A stretch of 12,979 bases of DNA from Pedosphaera sp. (GTDB lineage Bacteria > Verrucomicrobiota > Verrucomicrobiia > Limisphaerales > SIAT01). Of the stretch, positions 1 through 7,140 are shown one piece after another; position 1 is the stretch's first letter; every line of letters begins with the position of its first letter. The notes beneath the pieces are model-generated. The model saw only the letters and a program-made list of their open reading frames with translations, was not told where the DNA came from and made no database searches. Made by a program: the position numbers and the translations under genes. The stretch is taken from the NCBI GenBank assembly GCA_009691645.1, contig SIAT01000036.1:1-12979 (forward strand), in the 5' to 3' direction.

Positions 1-393
1 CATGGCCACGACAAGACGCAGATTGATGTCAGCTCCTGCCACCGGTTTGATCCCGTCACAAAAAAATGGACCGCGATCGCCAGCCTGCCCGATGGGCGCA
101 GTCATTTTGAATCGAGCACACTCATCCATCAGGGCCGGATTTTAATCGTAGGCGGGCGCTGCAATCAGTCCAAACCACTGCGCAACGTGGTGGGCGACAT
201 ACTGGAGTATGATCCCAAGGCGGATACGTGGCGCGTCGTTGGAGTGATGCCCGAGAAGTTGCTCGCGCCAGCAGCCGCGATCATTGCGGGCCGCCTCGTG
301 CTCACGGGTGGTGGACTGAACAACCCGCGGCCACTCACCGCCGCCACGTGGGTCGCGCCACTTCCGACATCACGGCTTCGGCTTCTTCACTAA
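1..393 (+). CDS. Kelch-repeat protein, C-terminal part (5' end outside window)
   Basis: The frame is open from the first base to a TAA at 391-393, giving about 130 residues with no start inside the window. Two Kelch-like beta-propeller blades are visible. Each has a hydrophobic strand ending in glycines (RILIVGGR near residues 45-52, RLVLTGGG near 101-108). Between them is the usual F/Y-D-P-x-x-x-x-W signature (RFDPVTKKW near 15-23, EYDPKADTW near 73-81). Kelch propellers are binding or scaffolding domains, and some bacterial ones are exported enzymes. Substrate and location cannot be told from this fragment. The last 24 nt overlap the 3' end of the convergent gene on the minus strand. Kelch assignment is fairly sure; specific function is unknown. 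Confidence 0.75.
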   Translation, partial: HGHDKTQIDVSSCHRFDPVTKKWTAIASLPDGRSHFESSTLIHQGRILIVGGRCNQSKPLRNVVGDILEYDPKADTWRVVGVMPEKLLAPAAAIIAGRLVLTGGGLNNPRPLTAATWVAPLPTSRLRLLH

Positions 394-996
394 AGCGGCG
401 GCTGTCCCGTCGGCAATAGCCTGCGCAAGCGCCGCCCGTTGCGGAGAGTTGAGCAGTTGATCCAGCCGTAGAAGGAAGTCCGCCTCCAACTTGGCGCGAA
501 AGGCCGGCTTAATCTTTTCCATCTCCTCCTCGTTGCCCTTGGCGGCGGCGTAACGCCCCTCAAACTCCGTCAGCACCGCCGTCTGCACTTCGCTGTGGAA
601 CTGATCGATCTGGTGGATCAACGCCCGCTGTTCCGCCGTGAGAATCTTGGCGACACGTTCCTGAAGCGTCGCGTGAGATTCCTGGAGAAGTTTGACGACC
701 GCCTCGCGTTCGGCTGCGGGCGTGTTGAGATCAGCCTTGAGCTTGCGCGCCGCAGTCTGCACGGCCTCGCTGCCGGTCATCTCGCGGGCCGCAGTGTGGA
801 TTTGTTGGATCTGCTAGTCGGTCAATTTCAGCACGGCGTTGAGGCCGGGCACATACTGGCCCACTTTCTGTTCACCTTTGCCGGCCCAGAACGGAAAATC
901 GCCGATGGCCTGCTTCTTCTCCTTCTCGGCGAACGCGACAGAGGCCACAGCGAACAGGCCCGCCAGAAGCTAAGCAATCGTATTTCTGTTTTTCAT
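370..996 (-). pseudogene. Exported small helical protein interrupted by two in-frame TAG codons
   Basis: Reading the minus strand from the ATG at 996-994 gives a 208-position frame ending at TGA 372-370. It is intact except for TAG at 972-970 (codon 9) and TAG at 816-814 (codon 61). The start is convincing: a Shine-Dalgarno-like AGGGA lies 7 nt upstream, and the product opens with a signal peptide (MKNRNTIA, the TAG, then LLAGLFAVASVAFA). After the second TAG the frame runs on through a charged, Gln/Ala/Glu-rich helical region with LTxxQ-like turns (LTD-TAG-Q, LTAEQRALI, LNSPQRAAL). These recall Spy/LTXXQ-type periplasmic helical proteins, though the family is not firmly recognised. Codon usage stays gene-like throughout. 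A shorter product could start at the ATG at 780 (136 residues), but it would have no signal peptide. The most likely reading is a recent pseudogene or two base errors; amber readthrough is the alternative. It overlaps the Kelch gene end to end by 24 nt. Confidence 0.7.
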
Positions 997-1087
997 AAGT
1001 GCGTCCCTTTGTGGTGATGGAAGTGCGGTGATCAGCCTCTTCTCTTTCGAGTCGGGATGCGCGCAACGTCCCGCACCGGACCGGCAC

Positions 1088-1093
1088 TGTCAA
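1088..1093 (-). promoter_or_regulatory. Possible -35 box for the double-amber gene
   Basis: Reading the minus strand, a perfect TTGACA lies at 1093-1088, about 92 nt upstream of the ATG at 996. The hexamer at 17-nt spacing (GACGTT, 1070-1065) is a poor -10 box, so this is only a candidate. It falls in the 145-nt gap (997-1141) between two divergent genes, where a promoter is expected. No other strong signal was seen in that gap. Confidence 0.2.
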
Positions 1094-1141
1094 GGGCACG
1101 CCACGCTTGTCTCGATTCGTCGGGCACGCGATAGTCGCGCG

Positions 1142-1969
1142 ATGCGATTCCCCATCGGGCTGTTCCTCTGCCTGCTCTCGGGCACCGTGGCGCAGGCCGC
1201 ACCGCCGCCGGAGTTCCCGCCCTTCACCGCCGGCCGCAGTGTCGTTCAGTTCAAGGAATCCGCGCCGCACTCGCACCCGCTCGAAGTGAAGCTGCGCTTC
1301 AGCGCGAGTGAAACCCCGCCGGCTTACGACGTGGCGAAGGAGAAGTTCACCCAACTCATTCCGCAAACGTACCGGCACGAGGAAGGCTGGGGACTGTTCG
1401 TCTGGATCAACGCCGGTGACGCGCCGGACATCCCCGCCGCTTGGGAACCGGCTTTGGCGAAGCACAAGCTCCTCTTCGTCGGCGCGCACAAATCCGGCAA
1501 CCCGCGCAACATCTTCGATCGCTTCCGGCTCGCGCTCGACGCGCAGCACCATCTGCGCGCGCGCTTCCGCATCGAACCGCGGCGCGTGTACGTCGCCGGT
1601 TTTTCCGGAGGCGGACGCGTGGCGAGCATGGTCGCCGTGGCGTACGCAGATGTCTTCGCCGGGGCCGCCCCGTTCATGGGCGTGAACTTTTATCAGGATG
1701 TGAAGGCCGAGGACGGCAAGACCTACGCTCTGAATTATCTGCCAGACGATGAGATTCTCGGCATCGCTAGGAAGCAGGGTCATTACGCGCTCGTGACCGG
1801 TGAGAAGGATTTCAACCGCGCCAACACGAAGGCTGTCCATGCTGCATTCACGCGCGAACGGTTCGCTCACGCCCATTACATCGAGGTGCCAAAGCTCGGC
1901 CACGCGTTGCCCGCCGCCGAGTGGCTCGAGCGTGCGCTGCGCGCCCTCGACGGCAAGCCGGAGCATTGA
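1142..1969 (+). CDS. Secreted alpha/beta hydrolase (esterase/PHB-depolymerase-like)
   Basis: This 275-residue protein probably acts as an esterase or related hydrolase outside the cytoplasm. The start at 1142 is chosen because it opens directly with a Sec signal peptide (MRFPIGLFLCLLSGTVAQA, then APPPEF). The frame is open upstream to 1028, but that stretch looks non-coding. The nucleophile elbow GFSGG puts the catalytic serine at Ser155. A likely acid is Asp223 in VTGEKDFN, and the catalytic histidine is probably His254 in KLGHALP, so the serine, acid, histidine order of the alpha/beta hydrolase fold is complete. A long loop (about residues 60-110) precedes the core. Overall layout resembles the poly(3-hydroxybutyrate) depolymerase/feruloyl-esterase-like group, but no substrate can be assigned. 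It has no close same-strand partner; yebC follows after 50 nt. It is divergent from the double-amber gene. Confidence 0.8.
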   Translation: MRFPIGLFLCLLSGTVAQAAPPPEFPPFTAGRSVVQFKESAPHSHPLEVKLRFSASETPPAYDVAKEKFTQLIPQTYRHEEGWGLFVWINAGDAPDIPAAWEPALAKHKLLFVGAHKSGNPRNIFDRFRLALDAQHHLRARFRIEPRRVYVAGFSGGGRVASMVAVAYADVFAGAAPFMGVNFYQDVKAEDGKTYALNYLPDDEILGIARKQGHYALVTGEKDFNRANTKAVHAAFTRERFAHAHYIEVPKLGHALPAAEWLERALRALDGKPEH

Positions 1970-2019
1970 GGCGCAGTGCGGTGGTTGAATCCTGATCCGG
2001 CTTCCGTTACAACTTCCAC

Positions 2020-2742
2020 ATGGGTGCGCAATGGAAACAGGCTCTGCGTGAAGTCAACGCGCAGAAAAAGGGCAAAATCACCGGCAAGCTCGTCCGCGAA
2101 ATCATGGTCGCCGCCAAGCTCGGCGGGCCGGATCCCGCGCTGAACGCCCGCCTCTACGCCGCGCTCGAAAGCGCTCGCAAAGCCTCCGTCACGCGCGAGA
2201 CCATTGATCGCGCGATCAAGAAAGGCTCCGGCCAGCTCGACGAAAAAATCACCTTCGAGAACGTCGTTTACGAAGGCTTCGCCCCGCATCGCGTGCCGGT
2301 AGTCGTCGAATGCCTCACCGACAACCGCAACCGCACCGCGCCCGAGATTCGCGTCCTCTTCAAGAACGGCCAACTCGGCCAACCCGGCAGCACGGCGTTC
2401 CTCTTCGAACATCTCGGCGTGGTCGAGGCCAGCCATCCCGACATGGCGCGTGACGCCGAGACCGACGCCATCGAGTCCGGCGCGGACAACGTGACGCAGT
2501 TCACCGGCGAGGATGTGCCCGAGGGACATCAGGGCGCCACTTTCACTTGCGCCATCACCGCGCTCGACGCCGCTTCGAAAGGTCTCGTGAAAGCGGGCTG
2601 GAAAACCATCGCCAGCGAGATGCGTTACATCGCAAAGAATCCCGCCGATTTACCCGAGGCGCAGCGCAAGGAGGTTCTGGATTTCCTCAATGCCCTCGAC
2701 GACCACGACGATGTTCACCGCGTGTACGCGGGGCTGAAGTAG
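2020..2742 (+). CDS. yebC: YebC/PmpR family protein, YeeN-like subgroup
   Basis: This 240-residue protein belongs to the YebC/TACO1 family. Members are annotated as DNA-binding regulators, and some act in translation, with recent reports of relieving ribosome stalling. Family hallmarks are GKITGKLVREIMVAAKLGG (about residues 18-36), the conserved VECLTDNRNRT (about 96-106), an LGQPGSTAFLFEH segment near 125-137, and the C-terminal HDDVHRVYAGL. The N-terminus (MGAQWKQALREVNAQ) is not the usual MAGHSKWANIKHRK form and is closer to E. coli YeeN, so regulatory data from classical YebC/PmpR may not transfer. No strong Shine-Dalgarno sequence is seen before the ATG. The stop is TAG, showing that TAG ends translation of an ordinary gene here. 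It is convergent with prfC, with 7 nt between stops. Confidence 0.93.
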   Translation: MGAQWKQALREVNAQKKGKITGKLVREIMVAAKLGGPDPALNARLYAALESARKASVTRETIDRAIKKGSGQLDEKITFENVVYEGFAPHRVPVVVECLTDNRNRTAPEIRVLFKNGQLGQPGSTAFLFEHLGVVEASHPDMARDAETDAIESGADNVTQFTGEDVPEGHQGATFTCAITALDAASKGLVKAGWKTIASEMRYIAKNPADLPEAQRKEVLDFLNALDDHDDVHRVYAGLK

Positions 2743-2749
2743 GCACCGC

Positions 2750-4354
2750 TCACTCCCTATGCGGGAAGTCGTGCGGGAGGTTCGAGAGCGGCGCGTGCTT
2801 GTTGGTCTCGGCGAAGTAATTCGACGACCATTCGTTGGCGAAGAGCACCACCGGCTTGTTCGCCGAGTCGTACGCGATCCGCGCGCCGGTCGGCAGAGAG
2901 AGCGCGTCCAGTTCCTCGGGCTTCATCTCCGGCGGCAGCCAGCGCACCACGCTCCACGGTGCCTGCTCGAGACGGGATTCCGCGCCGTACTCCATCTCCA
3001 ACCGGTACTGCACCACCTCGAACTGCAACGGACCGACCGCCGCGAGCAGCGGCACCTTGGCGATTGAATCCTTCAAGTGCATCACCTGCACCACGCCCTC
3101 TTGCAGAAGTTGGTCAATCCCCTGGCGGAACTGTTTGAACTTCCCCGTGTTCGGATTGTGCAAGTGCGCGAAACACTCCGGCGTGAAACGCGGAATCTCG
3201 CGATACACAATCTCCGCGCTGGTCGTGAGCGTGTCGCCGATGCCGAACTCCGAGTGGCCCACGAGCCCGATGATGTCGCCGGCATACGCCTCGTCCACCG
3301 TCTCGCGTTCCTGCCCGAAAAGTTTGTGCGAGCTGGAGAGGCGCACCTTCTTGCCCGTGCGCGAGTGCGTCACCGTCATGTCGCGCTCGAACTTGCCGGT
3401 GCAGACGCGCAGGAAAGCGATGCGATCCCGATGGCGCGGATCCATGTTCGCCTGGATTTTGAAGATGAAACCGCTGAACTCGGGATGTTCCGGGGAGAGG
3501 AACCGATCGGCAGATTGGCGCTGCTGCGGTTCCGCGCTGTGGCGGAGGAAACCGTCGAGCAGCAATTGCACGCCGAAGTTGTTCGAGGCGCTGCCGAAGA
3601 ACACTGGCGTCACTTTGCCTGCCAGCACCGCGGCCTGGTCGAACTCCGCGCCGGCCATGTCGAGCATCTCCAACTCCTCGCTCACCTTGCTGAAAGTCGC
3701 ATCGTCCACACGCTCGCGCACGAACGGATCGTCGAACCCGCCGATGGCCACCGGCGCACGGAACATTCCGCCCACCGTCCGCTCGAAGAGATGCACCTGC
3801 CGCTCGCGACGATCGTACACGCCCTTGAAATCCACGCCGTTGCCGATGGGGAAATTCACTGGGAACGCGCCGATGCCCAGCACACGCTCCAGTTCATCCA
3901 GCAGATCGAGCGGCTCGCGCGACGCGCGGTCGCACTTGTTCATGAAGGTGAAGATGGGAATGGCGCGCTGGCGGCAAACCTCGAAGAGCTTGCGCGTCTG
4001 CGCCTCGATGCCTTTGCCGGCGTCGATTACCATCACCACCGAATCCACCGCCGTGAGCACGCGATACGTGTCCTCGGAGAAATCCTTGTGACCGGGCGTG
4101 TCGAGGAGATTGATGCGGTAGGCGCCGTAGTCGAACTGCAGCACCGTCGAGCTGATCGAGATGCCGCGCTTCTTCTCCAGCTCCATCCAGTCGCTCGTCG
4201 TCGCGCGCTGGTTTTTGCGCGCCGTGACGCTACCGGCGAGCTGCACCGCGCCGCCGTAGAGCAGCAGTTTCTCCGTCAGCGTCGTCTTGCCCGCGTCCGG
4301 ATGCGAGATGATGGCGAACGTGCGGCGCCGGGCGATTTCACTGCGAATGTCCAC
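2750..4354 (-). CDS. prfC: Peptide chain release factor 3 (RF3)
   Basis: RF3 is a translational GTPase that removes RF1/RF2 from the ribosome after peptide release. The product is 534 residues, close to the usual 525-530. The G domain shows the P-loop HPDAGKTT (residues 18-25), a switch I region around RGISISST (63-70), DTPGH (85-89) and NKCD (139-142). The last is a mild variant of the usual NKxD with Cys in the third place. RF3-specific features include the GSVTARKNQRATTSDWMELE stretch that separates RF3 from EF-G, and the C-terminal part ending in the ANEWSSNYFAETN region. Translation starts at a GTG (4354-4352), which directly gives the family-typical MDIRSEIARRRTFAIISH. It is divergent from the eboD-like gene across a 116-nt gap and convergent with yebC. 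Confidence 0.96.
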   Translation of the reverse strand: MDIRSEIARRRTFAIISHPDAGKTTLTEKLLLYGGAVQLAGSVTARKNQRATTSDWMELEKKRGISISSTVLQFDYGAYRINLLDTPGHKDFSEDTYRVLTAVDSVVMVIDAGKGIEAQTRKLFEVCRQRAIPIFTFMNKCDRASREPLDLLDELERVLGIGAFPVNFPIGNGVDFKGVYDRRERQVHLFERTVGGMFRAPVAIGGFDDPFVRERVDDATFSKVSEELEMLDMAGAEFDQAAVLAGKVTPVFFGSASNNFGVQLLLDGFLRHSAEPQQRQSADRFLSPEHPEFSGFIFKIQANMDPRHRDRIAFLRVCTGKFERDMTVTHSRTGKKVRLSSSHKLFGQERETVDEAYAGDIIGLVGHSEFGIGDTLTTSAEIVYREIPRFTPECFAHLHNPNTGKFKQFRQGIDQLLQEGVVQVMHLKDSIAKVPLLAAVGPLQFEVVQYRLEMEYGAESRLEQAPWSVVRWLPPEMKPEELDALSLPTGARIAYDSANKPVVLFANEWSSNYFAETNKHAPLSNLPHDFPHRE

Positions 4355-4420
4355 AAGGATGGCGACTCTAGCAACGGCGCGTGATGGAACAAGAAAGAAG
4401 CGCGCGCAACAGGTGTCCCG

Positions 4421-4451
4421 TTGAAATAAAACTCGAAATCACGCGTCTAAC
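4421..4451 (+). promoter_or_regulatory. Candidate promoter for the eboD-like operon
   Basis: An A/T-rich patch interrupts the GC-rich surroundings between prfC and the eboD-like start. It contains TTGAAA at 4421-4426 as a fair -35 box, and TCTAAC at 4446-4451 (19-nt spacer) or CGTCTA at 4444-4449 (17-nt spacer) as weak -10 boxes. Position and composition fit a promoter for the plus-strand block; the hexamers alone do not prove it. Confidence 0.22.
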
Positions 4452-4470
4452 AACCCAGATTGATTTGAGC

Positions 4471-5667
4471 ATGTCGCACATCGAACGCACCGTCAGCGTC
4501 AGCTTTCGGCACCAGATTCACTTCACGCAGGGCGTCTTCGCCCCGGAGAATCCGGTGTTGCGCGATGTGCTGGTGAACGCCGAGGTGCGCGAGTCGCGCA
4601 AGACGCTGCTGGTGCTGGACGAAGCGCTCGCGCAGGCCCAACCCGACCTCGTGAGCCGCATCGAGTCCTACTTCGCCGCGCACGCAGACGCCCTCCGCCT
4701 CGTCGCCGCGCCGATGATCATCGAGGGCGGTGAGCGCGTAAAAAACTCCTATTTCCACGTCTCGGAAATCCAATCGCAGATCGAACGCCACCACATCGAT
4801 CGCCACAGCTACGTCCTCTGCGTCGGCGGCGGCGCGTTGCTCGACATGGTTGGCCTCGCCGCAGCCACGGCGCACCGCGGAATGCGCCACGTGCGAATCC
4901 CGACCACCACGCTCAGTCAGAATGATTCCGGCGTGGGCGTGAAGAACGGCATCAACGCCTTCGGCAAAAAGAATTTCATCGGCACGTTCGCGCCCCCTTT
5001 CGCGGTCATCAATGATTTCCAGTTCCTCGCCACCCTCTCGCCCCGCGACAAGCGCGGCGGCTACGTGGAAGCGGTGAAGGTCGCCTGCATCCGTGACCGC
5101 GATTTTTTCGAAGTGATGGAACGCGACGCGGATGCGCTTGCCTCCTTTGAACCGGCGGCGATGCAGCACCTGATCTACCGCTGCGCCGAGCTGCACGCGA
5201 ACCACATCGCCACCAACGGCGACCCCTTCGAGTTCGGCTCCGCGCGCCCACTCGACTTCGGCCACTGGGCCGCGCACAAGCTCGAACAACTTTCCGAATA
5301 CCGCATCCGCCACGGCGAAGCGGTCGCCGTCGGCATGGCCATCGATGTCGTCTATGCGCGCCGCATCGGGATGCTGGACGCCACCAGTGCCGAGCGCGTC
5401 CTCGCACTTTTGGAGCGCCTCGGCTTCGAGTTGTGGGCCAGCGAACTGCTGCACGTGGATGACGCCGATGAATCGCTCGTCGTCATCAACGGCCTCGAGG
5501 AATTCCGCGAGCACCTCGGCGGTCAGCTCACCATCACGCTCATCAACGCCATCGGCAGTGGTATCGAAGTGAACGAAATGAACCTGCCCAAAGTGGTTGA
5601 ATCCATTTACGAACTCGAGGAACGCCACCGCAAACGCGGCAAGAAGATCATCCCCGCACACGGCTGA
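4471..5667 (+). CDS. eboD: EboD-like 3-dehydroquinate-synthase-family sugar-phosphate cyclase
   Basis: This 398-residue protein has the AroB fold but matches my recollection of EboD better than housekeeping AroB. The NAD-binding loop is GGGALLDMVG (from residue 119). Predicted metal ligands are Glu200 (GYVEAVK), His265 (DFGHWAAH) and His281 (RHGEAVAVGM), equivalent to the Zn-binding Glu/His/His of dehydroquinate synthase, so it is probably catalytic. The substrate-loop segment KNGINAFGKKN (158-168) differs from the AroB KTGINHPLGKN pattern. The start at 4471 gives the family-like MSHIERTVSVSFRHQIHFT. Upstream starts at 4381/4384 would add 30 residues of non-family sequence. An EboF-like gene follows after 67 nt. 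In the ebo cluster this protein is linked to handling a metabolite precursor for export, with unknown substrate. A role as the genome's only AroB cannot be excluded from this window. Confidence 0.85.
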   Translation: MSHIERTVSVSFRHQIHFTQGVFAPENPVLRDVLVNAEVRESRKTLLVLDEALAQAQPDLVSRIESYFAAHADALRLVAAPMIIEGGERVKNSYFHVSEIQSQIERHHIDRHSYVLCVGGGALLDMVGLAAATAHRGMRHVRIPTTTLSQNDSGVGVKNGINAFGKKNFIGTFAPPFAVINDFQFLATLSPRDKRGGYVEAVKVACIRDRDFFEVMERDADALASFEPAAMQHLIYRCAELHANHIATNGDPFEFGSARPLDFGHWAAHKLEQLSEYRIRHGEAVAVGMAIDVVYARRIGMLDATSAERVLALLERLGFELWASELLHVDDADESLVVINGLEEFREHLGGQLTITLINAIGSGIEVNEMNLPKVVESIYELEERHRKRGKKIIPAHG

Positions 5668-5700
5668 CGGCTTCCCGCCAGCGCCACGAATCATCGCTGT

Positions 5701-5720
5701 TCCATCCGTGTCCATCCGTC
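5701..5720. repeat. 10-bp tandem duplication in the eboD-eboF gap
   Basis: TCCATCCGTG is followed at once by TCCATCCGTC, giving two near-identical 10-bp units just upstream of the GTG start at 5735. It may be chance, or a remnant of a dispersed intergenic repeat; one copy cannot tell. There is no obvious hairpin. Confidence 0.5.
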
Positions 5721-5734
5721 GCTAGACTTCGCCC

Positions 5735-7132
5735 GTGAACCGCACCGCCGTTCTCAATGTCGTCGGCCTCACCGAATCGCTACTCGGTGAGCACACGCCG
5801 CGCATCAACGCTTTCCGCGCCGCAGGCGCACTGGCACACATCGCCCCCGCTTTTCCCGCCGTCACCTGCACCGCGCAATCGAACTACCTCACCGGCAAAA
5901 CGCCCGCGACTCACGGCATCGTCACCAACGGCTGGTACAATCGCGAGTTGGCTGAAGTCCAATTCTGGAAGCAATCCAACCACCTCGTCGCCGCGCCGAA
6001 AATCTGGGATGATCTGCGCGCCGCCGACCCCGCGTTCACCTGCGCGAAAATGTTTTGGTGGTACAACATGTATTCCAGCGCGGATTGGTCGGTGACACCG
6101 CGCCCGATGTATCCGGCCGACGGCCGCAAGTTCTTCGACGTTTACGCGTGGCCGTACGATGTCCGCGACGAGATGAAACGCGATCTCGGCGAGTTTCCGT
6201 TCCCCGGTTTCTGGGGGCCGGTCGCCGGTGTGGACTCGCCGCAGGGCAAGGCCGATTGCGCCACGCGCTGGATTGCCGAGTCGGCCAAGTGGATCGAGGA
6301 AAAGAAACGGCCGACGCTCAATCTCGTTTACCTGCCGCACCTCGATTACAACCTCCAGCGCATCGGCCCCAACGATCCGCGCATCGCCAAAGATCTGCGA
6401 GAGATTGATGCCATCGTTGGCGACCTCCTCGAGTTCTTCCAGCGGCGCGGCGTGCGCGCGCTGCTCCTCTCCGAGTACGGCATCACGCCGGTGGACAGGC
6501 CCATCCACCTCAATCGCCTCTTCCGCCAGCAGGGTTGGATCACGACGAAAGAGGAGCTCGGCCTCGAACTTCTCGATTACGGAAACTCCCGCGCCTTCGC
6601 GGTCGCCGACCATCAAGTCGCCCACATTTACGTCAACGACCGCGCTATCGAGAACAAGGTCCGCGCGCTCCTCGAGCAAACGCCCAGCGTCGCCCAAGTG
6701 ATGGGTGCGGCGGAGAAGAAGACCGCCGGCATTGATCATTCGCGCGCCGGCGACCTCATCGCCATCGCCGCCGAGAACGCGTGGTTCACCTATTACTACT
6801 GGCTCGACGACGCGTGCGCGCCCGACTTCGCCCGCTGCGTGGACATCCACCGCAAGCCGGGCTACGACCCCGTGGAGCTGTTTCTCGATCCCGCAATCCC
6901 CGCGGTGAAACTCAAGATTCTCTGGCGCCTGCTCCAAAAGAAGCTCGGCTTCCGGATGTTGATGGACATGATCCCGCTCGACGCCACGCTCGTCAAAGGC
7001 TCCCACGGTTGCCGCCCAAAGAACCGTAGCGATTGGCCGATTGCCATCGCCTCTTCCTCCGTCCATCTGCCCGGAACTCAGTTGGACTCAACTGAAGTTT
7101 ACGACATCATCAAACGTCTGGTACTTTCGTGA
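5735..7132 (+). CDS. eboF: EboF-like alkaline phosphatase/nucleotide pyrophosphatase superfamily protein
   Basis: This 465-residue cytoplasmic-looking protein (no signal peptide) starts at GTG 5735 and reads MNRTAVLNVVGLTESLLG. It has the type I phosphodiesterase/nucleotide pyrophosphatase core. The nucleophile region FPAVTCTAQSNYLTG places the likely nucleophile at Thr44, followed by TPATHGIVTNGWY. Further landmarks are HLDYNLQRIGP (202-212), LLLSEYGITPV (243-253) and GSHG with His424 near the end. Relative to ordinary family members, several metal-ligand positions differ: Val for the first Asp (near residue 10), Gln208 for a His, and Glu247-Tyr248 for the Asp-His of SDHG. I recall these variants as typical of EboF-like proteins, which would mean a lineage feature rather than damage. 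It follows the eboD-like gene by 67 nt, and its stop overlaps a possible GTG start of the next gene. The reaction is unknown. Confidence 0.82.
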   Translation: MNRTAVLNVVGLTESLLGEHTPRINAFRAAGALAHIAPAFPAVTCTAQSNYLTGKTPATHGIVTNGWYNRELAEVQFWKQSNHLVAAPKIWDDLRAADPAFTCAKMFWWYNMYSSADWSVTPRPMYPADGRKFFDVYAWPYDVRDEMKRDLGEFPFPGFWGPVAGVDSPQGKADCATRWIAESAKWIEEKKRPTLNLVYLPHLDYNLQRIGPNDPRIAKDLREIDAIVGDLLEFFQRRGVRALLLSEYGITPVDRPIHLNRLFRQQGWITTKEELGLELLDYGNSRAFAVADHQVAHIYVNDRAIENKVRALLEQTPSVAQVMGAAEKKTAGIDHSRAGDLIAIAAENAWFTYYYWLDDACAPDFARCVDIHRKPGYDPVELFLDPAIPAVKLKILWRLLQKKLGFRMLMDMIPLDATLVKGSHGCRPKNRSDWPIAIASSSVHLPGTQLDSTEVYDIIKRLVLS

Positions 7133-7140
7133 TCAAGCAA

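Noticed and set aside
370..996. TAG reassigned to an amino acid in this genome
   Set aside because: yebC ends at TAG with a normal C-terminus, and no other gene here has an internal TAG, so a gene-specific explanation is preferred.
872..1966. 364-residue minus-strand frame opposite the hydrolase
   Set aside because: It is antisense to a gene with a signal peptide and a complete catalytic triad, crosses the upstream end of the double-amber gene in another frame, and shows no family motif.
2835..4384. Long plus-strand frames opposite prfC
   Set aside because: They are low-complexity Ser/Arg- or His/Glu-rich shadows of GC-rich codons; prfC on the minus strand has every expected motif.
4381..4470. 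Start of the cyclase at the GTG/ATG 30 codons upstream
   Set aside because: The added residues look non-coding and unlike the family; the Met at 4471 begins the expected MSHIERTVSVSF.
4471..5667. Straight annotation as housekeeping aroB
   Set aside because: The variant substrate loop and the adjacent EboF-like gene fit EboD better, though dehydroquinate synthase activity cannot be excluded.
4447..7066. Long minus-strand frames opposite the eboD- and eboF-like genes
   Set aside because: Asp/Val/Glu-rich mirror frames without motifs, explained by codon bias of the plus-strand genes.
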